From the NCBI RefSeq assembly GCF_000009265.1, contig NC_008380.1, positions 4,340,501-4,404,500 on the forward strand: a stretch of 64,000 nt of DNA. The letters are read 5' to 3'. Origin of the DNA: Rhizobium johnstonii 3841 (GTDB lineage: Bacteria; Pseudomonadota; Alphaproteobacteria; Rhizobiales; Rhizobiaceae). A model generated the notes under the pieces. That model was not told where the DNA came from. It worked only from the letters and a program-made list of their open reading frames with translations, and searched no databases. Each line of letters starts with the position of its first letter. Positions within the stretch are counted from its first letter, which is position 1. Both the position numbers and the translations under genes were made by a program. This document shows positions 46,456 through 54,767 of this stretch, piece after piece.

Positions 46456-46995
46456 ATGTCGGTACTTCTGGCGGCAAGCCGGCTGATCGATTCGATCAGT
46501 CAGTTCATGGGCAAACTTTCCGAATACATGGTGCTGTTCTGCTGTCTGATCAGCGCCGGTAACGCCATCGTCCGTTATGCCTTCAACTACAGTTCGAACG
46601 GCTGGTTGGAGATCCAGTGGTATCTCTTCGCGTTCGTCGTCATGCTCGGCGCCTCGCATGCGCTGCGCAACAATGAACATGTTCGCGTCGATCTGATCTA
46701 TGGTTCGGTTTCCGACAAGGCGAAGATCTGGATCGACATCGTCGGCCTCATCGTCTTCCTCCTTCCCGCATGCGTCTATCTCACCTGGCTGTGCTGGCCC
46801 TTCTTCGCGCTCTCCTACCATCAGGGGGAAATATCGGGCAATGCCGGTGGGCTGATCCGCTGGCCCGTCAAGCTGATCCTCGTTGCCGGCTTCGCGTTGC
46901 TGTCCCTTCAGGGCCTCTCGGAACTGGTCAAGCGGATCGCAGCGCTCACCGGCTATATCAGCATCGATACGAAATACGAAAAGCCGCTGCAGTAA
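46456..46995 (+). CDS. TRAP transporter small membrane subunit (DctQ family)
   Basis: 179 residues with four membrane helices: YMVLFCCLISAGNAIVRYAF, WYLFAFVVMLGASHAL, IVGLIVFLLPACVYLTWLCW and LILVAGFALLSLQGLSEL. The family signature is the E-x-Q-W-Y and N-x-H-V-R-V-D segments. The ATG at 46456 follows GGGGAGGCGA. It precedes the large subunit by 21 bases. Confidence 0.93.
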   Translation: MSVLLAASRLIDSISQFMGKLSEYMVLFCCLISAGNAIVRYAFNYSSNGWLEIQWYLFAFVVMLGASHALRNNEHVRVDLIYGSVSDKAKIWIDIVGLIVFLLPACVYLTWLCWPFFALSYHQGEISGNAGGLIRWPVKLILVAGFALLSLQGLSELVKRIAALTGYISIDTKYEKPLQ

Positions 46996-47016
46996 CGCGG
47001 GCTGGGAGACACGGAT

Positions 47017-48510
47017 TTGTTTGATTTCGGCATCATCCCGCCGGCCATGTTCCTGGGCATGATCATCTTCATGCTCTACGGCTTTCCGGTCGCCTTTTCG
47101 CTCGCCGCCGTCGGCTTGTTTTTCGCCATCATCGGCATCGTCACCGGTCATTTCGGCGAGGTCTTCCTGCAGGCCCTGCCGCTGCGTTTCTTCGGCATCC
47201 TTTCCAACGACCTCCTGCTCGCCATTCCCTTTTTTACATTCATGGGCGCGGTGCTGGAGCGCTGCGGCCTGGCCGAGGACCTGCTCGAAGGCACCGGCAA
47301 GCTCTTCGGTGGCATACCCGGCGGCCTTGCCTATGCCGTCATTCTCGTCGGCGCCGTACTCGGCGCGATTACCGGCACGGTGGCCGCCTCCGTCATCACC
47401 ATGGGGATGATCTCGCTGCCGATCATGCTGCGCTACGGCTACAACCCGCGCCTTGCCACCGGCGTCATCGCCGCCTCGGGCACGATCACACAGGTGATCC
47501 CGCCCTCGCTCGTGCTCGTCGTTCTCGCCGATCAGCTCGGCAGGTCGGTCGGTGACATGTATCTGGGCGCGATCGGCCCCTCGATCCTGCAGGTGACGAT
47601 CTTCGTGCTCTTCATCCTGGTGATGTCGATTATCCGGCCGAAATCGATGCCGCCGCTGCCGAAAGAGGTGCGCGGCGATTTCAACTGGGCTCTGCTCGCG
47701 AAGGTGCTGATGGGCATGGTCCCCTCGATCGTGCTGATCTTCCTGGTGCTCGGCACGATCTTCATGGGCCTTGCAACGCCGACGGAAGCAGGCGCGCTCG
47801 GCGTCGTCGGCGCCATTGTGCTTGCCGCCATGAATCGCCGACTCACCTGGCCGCTGATCCGCGAAGCCATGTCATCGACCACGCACATCACATCCATGGT
47901 GGTGATGATCCTGATCGGCTCCACCTGTTTCAGCCTGGTCTTCCAGGGCATGGACGGCTCGCGCTGGATCGAGCACATGCTGTCGGGCATTCCCGGCGGC
48001 CCGGTCGGTTTCCTGATCTTCGTCAACATCTTCATCTTCGTGCTCGCCTTCTTCCTCGATTTCTTCGAGATCGCCTTCATCGTCATCCCGATGCTTGCCC
48101 CCGTCGCCTCCAGTCTCGGCATCGACCTGATCTGGTTCGGCGTCCTGATCTGCGTCAACATGCAGACGAGCTTCATGCATCCGCCCTTCGGCTTCGCACT
48201 CTTCTACCTGCGCTCGATCGCCAGCAAGGACGTCAAGACCTCGGATATTTACATGGGGGCTCTCCCTTGGGTCGGTATGCAGCTGATTCTAGTGGCGATC
48301 GTGATCTTCTGGCCGCAATCGGTCACCTATTGGCTGGATCACGGCCCGAAGGTCGACCCGAACTCGATCAAGATCGAAGTCCCGGGCTTCGGCGGCCAGC
48401 TCGGCCTGCCGCCACTGGGTGGCGGCGGCAATGGCTCGCCGCAGATCCCAGGCCTGACCCTGCCGCCGCTGAACGGCTTGCCGGGAGCACCGCCGCCACC
48501 GGCCAAATAG
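47017..48510 (+). CDS. TRAP transporter large membrane subunit (DctM family) with Gly/Pro-rich tail
   Basis: 497 residues, about 12 membrane helices, the ion-coupled translocator of a tripartite transporter. Conserved text includes LLAIPFFTFMGAVLERCGLA, ASGTITQVIPPSLVLVVLAD and TPTEAGALGVVGA. The start is TTG at 47017 with GGGAGA upstream. Beyond the last helix the protein carries about 50 residues rich in Gly, Pro and Leu (GGQLGLPPLGGGGNGSPQ). The TAG stop (48508-48510) is the first triplet of the 33-bp inverted repeat that follows. Confidence 0.92.
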   Translation: MFDFGIIPPAMFLGMIIFMLYGFPVAFSLAAVGLFFAIIGIVTGHFGEVFLQALPLRFFGILSNDLLLAIPFFTFMGAVLERCGLAEDLLEGTGKLFGGIPGGLAYAVILVGAVLGAITGTVAASVITMGMISLPIMLRYGYNPRLATGVIAASGTITQVIPPSLVLVVLADQLGRSVGDMYLGAIGPSILQVTIFVLFILVMSIIRPKSMPPLPKEVRGDFNWALLAKVLMGMVPSIVLIFLVLGTIFMGLATPTEAGALGVVGAIVLAAMNRRLTWPLIREAMSSTTHITSMVVMILIGSTCFSLVFQGMDGSRWIEHMLSGIPGGPVGFLIFVNIFIFVLAFFLDFFEIAFIVIPMLAPVASSLGIDLIWFGVLICVNMQTSFMHPPFGFALFYLRSIASKDVKTSDIYMGALPWVGMQLILVAIVIFWPQSVTYWLDHGPKVDPNSIKIEVPGFGGQLGLPPLGGGGNGSPQIPGLTLPPLNGLPGAPPPPAK

Positions 48511-48781
48511 AGCCTTTCCGGGTTAGATTGCAGCATTCTGCCGGAGCAGGTTTTCGTCAGGGCAGAGGCGATTGGCGATGGACATACCCCCTTGGTACGT
48601 CCGAGCCGATCGCCTCTGATCCTGGCGGAAAGATGCCCAGCCCTTCTGGTTGGCTGAAACAGGCCGCCTGCTCGACCGGCCGGCTTGGCCGTAAAGCTTG
48701 GCTACGACGCGCGCCGGCCGGTCGACCATCCGACTCCGTTTGAGCCAACAGAATGCTGCAATCTAACCCGGAAAGGCTCTA
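48508..48781. repeat. 274-bp element bounded by perfect 33-bp inverted repeats, with two internal hairpins
   Basis: The left arm 48508-48540 (TAGAGCCTTTCCGGGTTAGA and on) is the exact reverse complement of 48749-48781. Inside are a long hairpin with AGAGGCGAT / ATCGCCTCT arms (48564-48572 with 48609-48617) extended by GGACATACC / GGTACGTCC, and a 13-base perfect pair TCGACCGGCCGGC / GCCGGCCGGTCGA (48672-48684 with 48713-48725). No open frame with a plausible protein is present and no clear target duplication flanks it. It may be a miniature inverted-repeat element or a structured RNA. Confidence 0.85.
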
Positions 48782-48798
48782 GTCCAGCAAAAAGCAAA

Positions 48799-48821
48799 AC
48801 CCCGGATGGAGATCCGGGGTC
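48799..48821 (-). terminator. Terminator of the TakP-like gene
   Basis: The stem ACCCCGGAT / ATCCGGGGT surrounds a short GGAG loop. On the minus strand the second arm continues into TTTTGCTTTTTGC. It sits 40 bases after the stop of the binding-protein gene. Confidence 0.8.
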
Positions 48822-48860
48822 TTGTTATTGCGCTCGTCTGAAGCGTCGACGGCGGAGTGC

Positions 48861-49967
48861 TTAAAGCTTTCCGGCCCGCTGCTGGATCATCATGAACGTA
48901 TCGAAGGTGTATTCCGACAGCTGCATCCAGAGATAGGCGTCCCGCTTGAAGGCGGTCTGGTCGTCGTAGATCTTCTTGAAATACTGGTTCGTGCCCGAGA
49001 TTTCGCTGTAGATGCCCGTCGCCGCCTGGAAGCAGGCTTCCATGATCTCCTGGCTGAACGGGCGCAACGTCGCGCCCTCCGCGACGAGCTGCTTCAGCGC
49101 GGTCGGGTTCTTCGTGTCGTACTTCGCCAGCATGTTGGTGTTGGCGAAGGCGCAGGCATCGGTCAGCGCTGCCTGATAATGCTTGGGCAGGCTGCTCCAT
49201 TTTTCGAGATTGAAGAACCCATGCACCGTCGGGCCACCTTCCCACCAGCCCGGATAATAGTAGTACTTCGCCACCTTGTGAAAGCCGAGCTTCAGGTCGT
49301 CATAGGGGCCGACGAATTCCGCCGCATCGATCGTGCCTTTTTCCAACGCCGGATAGATGTCGCCGCCGGCGATCTGCTGCGGGATGACGCCGACCTTCTC
49401 CATGACCCGGCCGGCAAGGCCGGCAATGCGCATCTTGACGCCCTTGAGGTCATCGAGCGTGTTGATTTCTTTGCGGAACCAGCCGCCCATCTGCGCACCG
49501 GTATTGCCGGCCGGCAGGGCATACATGCCCTGCGTGGCATAAAACTCGTTCATCAGCTTGTTGCCGTTGCCTTCATAGTACCAGGCATTGGTCAGACGGC
49601 TGTTCAGCCCGAACGGAATGGCCGTTCCGATGGCATAGGTCGGGTCCTTGCCGACAAAATAATAGGAGGTGGTATGGGCTGCCTCGACCGTGCCGGCGGC
49701 AACGGCATCGACGGCCTGCAGGCCCGGCACGATTTCACCGGCCGCAAAAGGCTGGATCGTGAAATTGCCGTCTGTCGCGGCGGCGACATGCTTGGCGATA
49801 TCCTCGGCGCCGCCATAAATCGTATCCAAGCTCTTCGGAAACGACGATGTCATGCGCCACGCGATCTTCGGATTCTCCTGCGCGATCGCAGGCGCTGCCA
49901 ATGACGTTGCGGCAACCGCACCGGCGCCGGCGGTTCCCGCCTTCTTGAAAAACGAACGACGATCCAT
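48861..49967 (-). CDS. TRAP transporter substrate-binding protein, TakP-like (predicted alpha-keto acid)
   Basis: 368 residues with a twin-arginine signal (MDRRSFFKKAGTAGAGAVAA, cleavage after APAIAQ). The mature sequence closely follows TakP of Rhodobacter as I recall it: MTSSFPKSLDTIYGGAEDIA, NTGAQMGGWFRKEINTLDDL, IPQQIAGGDIYPALEKGTID and YYYYPGWWEGGPTVHGFFN. TakP binds 2-oxo acids with a cation, so pyruvate-like acids are the predicted cargo. ATG 49967 is used, with GGGAGG upstream; a TTG codon just before it is less likely. It faces the membrane-subunit genes convergently instead of sharing their operon. Confidence 0.92.
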   Translation of the reverse strand: MDRRSFFKKAGTAGAGAVAATSLAAPAIAQENPKIAWRMTSSFPKSLDTIYGGAEDIAKHVAAATDGNFTIQPFAAGEIVPGLQAVDAVAAGTVEAAHTTSYYFVGKDPTYAIGTAIPFGLNSRLTNAWYYEGNGNKLMNEFYATQGMYALPAGNTGAQMGGWFRKEINTLDDLKGVKMRIAGLAGRVMEKVGVIPQQIAGGDIYPALEKGTIDAAEFVGPYDDLKLGFHKVAKYYYYPGWWEGGPTVHGFFNLEKWSSLPKHYQAALTDACAFANTNMLAKYDTKNPTALKQLVAEGATLRPFSQEIMEACFQAATGIYSEISGTNQYFKKIYDDQTAFKRDAYLWMQLSEYTFDTFMMIQQRAGKL

Positions 49968-50260
49968 CAAAAACCTCCCGTATAGATGGTACTGCGCGGG
50001 CGATCTTCACCCCTACCCGCAGCAAGGGCAAACCTAAGCATGGCGGGGGCCGCGATTCAAGCTTTAGTCTATTAGCCTTTGGCATCAAGACGGCAATAAG
50101 GCGGCCCCCAGGCGCCCATCAAAATCAGCGGCTTAGCCGCAAACCGGAGGCCTTCGGCACCGCTTCCGCCGCAATTTGGCCACCTCACGCAGCCAAGCGT
50201 TGACTTGACGGCCGTTCTGGCGGCAGAAACGGCAAGCACAAAGATTTCACCGGGGCTGAT

Positions 50261-51040
50261 ATGACGAAACCGATCGTTGCCATTCCTGCCGATATCCGCA
50301 GCTTCGACGGCGCAACCTGGCATGCCGTGCAGCATCAATATCTGCGTGCCGCATTGAATGCGGCCGGCGTCATGGCCTTCATGATCCCCGCCTTCGAGGA
50401 AGGCTACGATACCGATTCGATCCTCGACCGCGTCGACGGCCTGCTGGTGTCCGGCTCGGCCAGCAATGTTCATCCCTCGCTCTACGGCACCGAGGCGAAT
50501 GACAAGGACGGCCCGTTCGACCCCGCCCGCGACGCCACCAGCCTGCCGCTCATCCGCCGCGCCATCGACCGCGCCATCCCGCTGCTTGCCATCTGCCGCG
50601 GCATCCAGGAGCTGAACGTCGCCCTCGGCGGCTCGCTGGCAAGCGAGATCCAGGAGCAACCCGGCATCTGGGACCACCGCCGGCCGGAAGGCATCGATCG
50701 GGACGGCATGTACGCCATTCGCCAGACCGTCCACGTCAAGGAAGGCTCCTGCATCGCAGGCATTCTTGGTCCGGGCGAGATCCGCGTGAATTCCCTGCAT
50801 CGCCAGGCAATCGCCAGAACCGCCCCACGCCTGCAGGTGGAAGCCATCGCCGAGGACGGCACGGTGGAGGCCGTTTCCGTCATCGACGCCAAGGCCTTTG
50901 CCGTCGGCGTGCAATGGCATCCGGAATATTGGGCTGAAACCGACAAGTCTTCGAACCAGCTGTTCGCCGCTTTCGGCGACGCCGTCCGCAGCTATGCCGC
51001 CGCCAAGCTGCCGATCATCCCCGCGCAGGCGATTGCCTGA
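50261..51040 (+). CDS. Class I glutamine amidotransferase-like (C26, PuuD-type) hydrolase
   Basis: 259 residues. The nucleophile elbow is AICRGIQELNVALGG with Cys112, and the His/Glu pair is H220 and E222 in VGVQWHPEYW. It also has LLVSGSASNVHPSLYG and VNSLHRQAIARTAP. This matches gamma-glutamyl-gamma-aminobutyrate hydrolase (PuuD) and relatives. No other puu genes are in the window, so the exact gamma-glutamyl substrate is open. It stands alone, convergent with the dehydrogenase gene. Confidence 0.88.
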   Translation: MTKPIVAIPADIRSFDGATWHAVQHQYLRAALNAAGVMAFMIPAFEEGYDTDSILDRVDGLLVSGSASNVHPSLYGTEANDKDGPFDPARDATSLPLIRRAIDRAIPLLAICRGIQELNVALGGSLASEIQEQPGIWDHRRPEGIDRDGMYAIRQTVHVKEGSCIAGILGPGEIRVNSLHRQAIARTAPRLQVEAIAEDGTVEAVSVIDAKAFAVGVQWHPEYWAETDKSSNQLFAAFGDAVRSYAAAKLPIIPAQAIA

Positions 51041-51106
51041 CTCCAGGCGCCCGCGAAGCGCTATGTCTGTTGCTCGGCAAGCATCGTCCGCGGAGCCAAC
51101 CCGCGC

Positions 51107-52063
51107 CTAAGCCTTCTGCGGCGTCTCCGGCACCGGCGTCAGCGCCGCACCCTTCTCGAACCAGGCAATGAGATTGTCGGCGACGAGATCGGCCATTGCA
51201 TTGCGTGTCGGCACGGACGCGGAGGCGACGTGCGGCAGCAGCACGGCATTGGTCGGTTCAAGCAGGTCGGCCGGCACGGTCGGCTCTTCATAGAAGACAT
51301 CGAGACCAGCAGCCCCGAGCGCCCCGGAAGCAAGCGCCGCACTCAGCGCCTCCTCGTCCACCGTCCAGCCGCGGCCGACATTGACGAGAATGCCGTCAGG
51401 GCCGAGTGCTGCCAGAATATCGGCATCGATCGTCTTGTGCGTCTGCGGCGTCTTCGGAACGATGGCGATCAGCGTATCCACCGCGTCCGCCAGCCCCCTC
51501 AGCGTCGGGTGATAATCGTAGGACACATCGGCATGACGCGAACGTGTGTGATAACTGATCTTCACCTTGAACGGCTCCAGCCGCTTGGCAATTTCCAGCC
51601 CGATGCGGCCAAGGCCGTAAAGCCCGACATGCCGGCCCTTCAGTGAGAAACGCGATAGCGGATAGGCCGTGCCCGGCTTCCAGTTGCCGGCACGCAGCCA
51701 GGCTTCGGCCCGCGGCAACTCCCGGACCGTGCTCAGCAGCAAGCCGATCGCCGTATCGGCGACCTCATCGTTCAGCACATCAGGCGTATTGGTGACGACA
51801 ATGCCTTTTTCGGCGGCATGTTTCACGTCGACGCCGTCATAACCGACACCGAAATTGGCGATCACTTCGGCATGCGGCAGCTGGTCCATCCAGGCGCCCG
51901 GGAACGAACCGGACACAGCGACGCCACGGATGCGGCCGGCAATCTCGCCATCGAGCGCAAGCGTCCCCTCGCGCGGGACGGCGATAATCTCAAAACGATC
52001 CTTCAACCTGTCGAGAACACGCTCGTGTATCTTCCCAGGAACGAGAATGGCGATGCGGGACAT
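51107..52063 (-). CDS. D-isomer-specific 2-hydroxyacid dehydrogenase
   Basis: 318 residues. The NAD(P) fold is VGLYGLGRIGLEIAKRLEPF. The catalytic Arg is in VNVGRGWTVDEEAL or nearby, Glu in FYEEPTVPADL and His in AVLLPHVASAS. It resembles glyoxylate/hydroxypyruvate reductases of the GhrB/GyaR type. It lies 29 bases downstream of the LacI-type regulator gene on the same strand, so the two are likely cotranscribed and the regulator may control it. Confidence 0.9.
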   Translation of the reverse strand: MSRIAILVPGKIHERVLDRLKDRFEIIAVPREGTLALDGEIAGRIRGVAVSGSFPGAWMDQLPHAEVIANFGVGYDGVDVKHAAEKGIVVTNTPDVLNDEVADTAIGLLLSTVRELPRAEAWLRAGNWKPGTAYPLSRFSLKGRHVGLYGLGRIGLEIAKRLEPFKVKISYHTRSRHADVSYDYHPTLRGLADAVDTLIAIVPKTPQTHKTIDADILAALGPDGILVNVGRGWTVDEEALSAALASGALGAAGLDVFYEEPTVPADLLEPTNAVLLPHVASASVPTRNAMADLVADNLIAWFEKGAALTPVPETPQKA

Positions 52064-52092
52064 GGCTTTTCCTCTTGGATGGCGGTCTTGGT

Positions 52093-53115
52093 TCAGGCGC
52101 GCGGCCGATGGGGACTGGTGGACTGGCGAATGCGCATTTCCGGCTTGATCAGATGCATGCCATCAGGCTCATGGCTGCCGGCAAGGCGATCGAGCAGCGC
52201 CCGAGCGGCCAGGCGCCCGACCTCGGCCTGACCGTTCCAGACGGTCGTTAGCGCGGGCGTAGCGATCGAGGCCTCCTCGAGATCGTCGTAGCCGGTGACG
52301 GAAATATCGCGTCCCGGCACCAGGCCGGCGCGCGCAATGCCGTTCATCAGGCCGATCGCCACGAGATCGTTCCAGCAGACGGCTGCGGTCGGCTTCTGCG
52401 GCAGCGAAAGGAAATGCACTGCAGCCTCGAAACCGCCCTGTTTCGAGCGCGGACCGGGAATACGCAGGTTCGGATCGACCTCGATGCCGGCCTTGCGCAG
52501 CGAATTGACATAGCCCTGGTAGCGATCGCGGCCGGTGGATGTCTGGTCCGTGCCGCCGATCATGGCGATCGAGCGATGACCGAGGCCGATCAGGTGGTTG
52601 GTGGCAAGCGAGATACCGTAGCTGTCGTCGCCGCGATAGGTCGGCAGGTCCTGCCCTTCCATCGAGCGGGCGACCAGGATCGCCGGCATGCCGTTGTCTT
52701 CCGCCAGTTGCACGTCTTCCGGCGGCGTACCGATCGCCGGCGACATGATGACGCCGTCGCCGCCGAGCTGCAGCAGCGTCTCGATAAAGGTGCGCTGCTT
52801 TTCGACATTGTCGTAATGGTTGGAAAGGATGAAGGTGTGCCGGCTGCGGTCGAGCTCGCTTTCGATCGCCTTCAGGATCTCCCCGTAGAAGGGGTTCATG
52901 ATGTCGTGCACGACGACGCCGATGATGCCGGAGCGCGAGGTCCGAAGGCTGGCGGCACGGCGATTGTAGATATAGCCGAGCGCGCGCGCCTGTTCCTTGA
53001 TCTTCTCCCGGGTATTGCCGGCGACGAGCGGACTGTCGCGTAAGGCGAGCGATACGGTCGCCGTTGAAATGCCGAGCGTTTCGGCGATTGTCGAAAGCTT
53101 GATCTTCTGGACCAC
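52093..53115 (-). CDS. LacI-family transcriptional regulator
   Basis: 340 residues. The helix-turn-helix and hinge are KLSTIAETLGISTATVSLAL and LGYIYNRRAASLRTSRSGII. The periplasmic-binding-protein-like ligand domain continues to the end (SVTGYDDLEEASIATPALTT). GTG at 53115 is preferred because GGAGGAGGA lies at good distance; the frame extends to 53136. The ligand is unknown, but linkage to the 2-hydroxyacid dehydrogenase suggests a sugar or sugar-acid effector. Confidence 0.92.
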   Translation of the reverse strand: MVQKIKLSTIAETLGISTATVSLALRDSPLVAGNTREKIKEQARALGYIYNRRAASLRTSRSGIIGVVVHDIMNPFYGEILKAIESELDRSRHTFILSNHYDNVEKQRTFIETLLQLGGDGVIMSPAIGTPPEDVQLAEDNGMPAILVARSMEGQDLPTYRGDDSYGISLATNHLIGLGHRSIAMIGGTDQTSTGRDRYQGYVNSLRKAGIEVDPNLRIPGPRSKQGGFEAAVHFLSLPQKPTAAVCWNDLVAIGLMNGIARAGLVPGRDISVTGYDDLEEASIATPALTTVWNGQAEVGRLAARALLDRLAGSHEPDGMHLIKPEMRIRQSTSPHRPRA

Positions 53116-53182
53116 GTGTCCTCCTCCAGGCAGCACGTACGCAGCAAGACCCCGCCAGCAAACCGGCGCGGCCCTTAAAATG

Positions 53183-53202
53183 TTTAATTAAAAGATTTAA
53201 TC
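53183..53202. promoter_or_regulatory. Candidate AT-rich operator upstream of the LacI-type gene
   Basis: A perfect 10-base palindrome TTTAATTAAA (53183-53192) is followed by GATTTAATC (53194-53202), a 9-base odd palindrome, in the 117-base gap upstream of the regulator gene. Autoregulation by the LacI protein is a reasonable guess; the site resembles no specific known consensus. Confidence 0.3.
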
Positions 53203-53232
53203 GGTGGAAGCAATTCGTCTTTCGGGGAAATT

Positions 53233-53745
53233 TCAGTCTTCGTCCGGTTCTTCGATATGAATGGCTTCGGCCTGCAGATTGGCATCGATCGCCTTCAGCA
53301 AGCGGACGAGATTGCGGATTTCCTTCTCGGAGAACTCCTGCGTCGCCAGGCTGTCGCAGGCCGAGGCCGCCATCTCGATCCCCTGAACGCTGCCGCGGCC
53401 GAGTTCGGTGAGATAGACCTTGGTGAGGCGCGCATCTTCCGCATCGGGCTTGCGCTCGAGAAAGCCCTGCGCCTCCATGCGGCCGATCGTGCGCGTCATC
53501 GTCGGCGCCTTGACCCCGAGCTTCTGGGCAAGGCCGCCCGCCGTCATGCCGTCGCTCTCGGCAAGCGAGAGGATGACGCCATCCTGGCCGGCATAGAGCC
53601 CGCTTTCAAGCAGGTTGCGCGAGAGCACCGTCCGCATGGACCGCGCCGCCTGGGTCAGGGCCGGGGAGAGATCGACGAGCGTATACTCGGTTTGGTCCTT
53701 CTTCTTGGACTTGTTCTTTTTGCCGTCCTTGTGCTTCTTTCCCAT
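53233..53745 (-). CDS. MarR-family transcriptional regulator
   Basis: 170 residues. The winged helix includes YAGQDGVILSLAESDGMTAG, LAQKLGVKAPTMTRTIGRME and the wing FLERKPDAEDARLTKVYLT. A very basic N-terminal tail (GKKHKDGKKNKSKKKDQ) precedes it, longer than usual for the family and possibly an extra DNA contact. ATG at 53745 has AAAGGG at about six bases; ATG 53751 is the alternative. The gene diverges from the creatininase-family gene 85 bases away, which may be a target. Confidence 0.9.
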   Translation of the reverse strand: MGKKHKDGKKNKSKKKDQTEYTLVDLSPALTQAARSMRTVLSRNLLESGLYAGQDGVILSLAESDGMTAGGLAQKLGVKAPTMTRTIGRMEAQGFLERKPDAEDARLTKVYLTELGRGSVQGIEMAASACDSLATQEFSEKEIRNLVRLLKAIDANLQAEAIHIEEPDED

Positions 53746-53830
53746 AGCCATCCCTTTGATCTTTAAGCCCCGACGCCGCTGCGATATGACATTGCTCAGG
53801 ATCTCGTCATAAACAAGAGGCAACGACCGG

Positions 53831-54619
53831 ATGATGACACCTTCGCCGCGCTTCGAGGACAGCAACCCGGCCTTTGCACCTGACGGGCGCCATCTGATCG
53901 CCGTGTTGCCGCTCGGCGCCCATGAACAGCACGGCCCTCACCTGCCCTTCGAAACCGACACCCTGATTGCCGAAGGCATCGCCGGGCGATTGAAGATGGC
54001 CCTGCCCGCCGGCCTGCCGGTCACCTTCCTGCCCGCCGAATCTGTCGGCTATTCCATAGAGCATATGGATGTTGAAGGAACGAAGACGCTTGCCTTCGAC
54101 GAAGCGGTAAACGGCTGGCTCGGCATCGCCGAGGGGCTGGCAAAGCAGGGCATCCGCAAATTCGTGATGCTGAACGCCCATGGCGGCAATTCGCCCCTCA
54201 TATCAGTCGTCGCCACCGAGGCGCGGGTCCGCTTTGCCATGCTGGCGGTGGCGACGAGCTGGACCCGTTTCGGCGTGCCGGATGGCGTGATCACGCCGGA
54301 GGAAAAGGCGATCGGCATCCATGGCGGCGATATCGAAACCTCGGTGATGCTGGCGCTTCATCCCGATAAGGTGGATATGGCGAAGGCGGCTGACTTCCGC
54401 TCGCAACAGACGGAATTCGCCGAGAGTTTCAAGCATCTGCGCGCCTACGGGCCGCACGCCTTCGGCTGGAAGATGTCGGATCTCAACACGGAAGGCGTGG
54501 CGGGCAACGCCGCAGCTGCGACGGCAGAGAAAGGTGAGGCGCTGATTGCCCATGCGGTAAAGGGGCTGGTGGAATTGCTGAGCGATGTCGATGCATTCGA
54601 TGTCGCGCAACTCAGGTGA
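53831..54619 (+). CDS. Creatininase-family amidohydrolase
   Basis: 262 residues. The metal ligands of the creatininase/MftE family are visible: AVLPLGAHEQHGPHLPFETD (Glu, His, Asp), VMLNAHGGNSPLI and IGIHGGDIETSVML (His, Glu). The family includes creatininase, MftE and riboflavin-pathway formamide hydrolases, so the name alone does not give the substrate. No creatinase, sarcosine or mycofactocin gene is adjacent. It is divergent from the MarR gene. Confidence 0.87.
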   Translation: MMTPSPRFEDSNPAFAPDGRHLIAVLPLGAHEQHGPHLPFETDTLIAEGIAGRLKMALPAGLPVTFLPAESVGYSIEHMDVEGTKTLAFDEAVNGWLGIAEGLAKQGIRKFVMLNAHGGNSPLISVVATEARVRFAMLAVATSWTRFGVPDGVITPEEKAIGIHGGDIETSVMLALHPDKVDMAKAADFRSQQTEFAESFKHLRAYGPHAFGWKMSDLNTEGVAGNAAAATAEKGEALIAHAVKGLVELLSDVDAFDVAQLR

Positions 54620-54654
54620 ATATGGGTCATCTGCACCGGCCAGGCGATGTGATC

Positions 54655-54668
54655 TTATAACATTATAA
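54655..54668. promoter_or_regulatory. Candidate Zur-like AT-rich operator upstream of the CobW gene
   Basis: TTATAACATTATAA consists of two TTATAA halves separated by CA, about 100 bases before the CobW-family start. It resembles the AT-rich core of alphaproteobacterial zinc-uptake-regulator boxes (GTTATA..ATAAC type) but does not match a full consensus by eye. Confidence 0.35.
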
Positions 54669-54767
54669 AACCCTTTGAACTGCCACGCTCAAGCCATTAT
54701 ATGAGACCAACCGTTCAAGCAGCCGATCCCAAGCCGCTCGGCCGCACGCCTAATCCTAGAGGTTCTC

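Noticed and set aside
24221..54619. Creatininase-family gene and sox operon as one creatinine-degradation pathway
   Set aside because: They are about 24 kb apart with no creatinase or transporter between them, and the creatininase fold covers many unrelated hydrolases.
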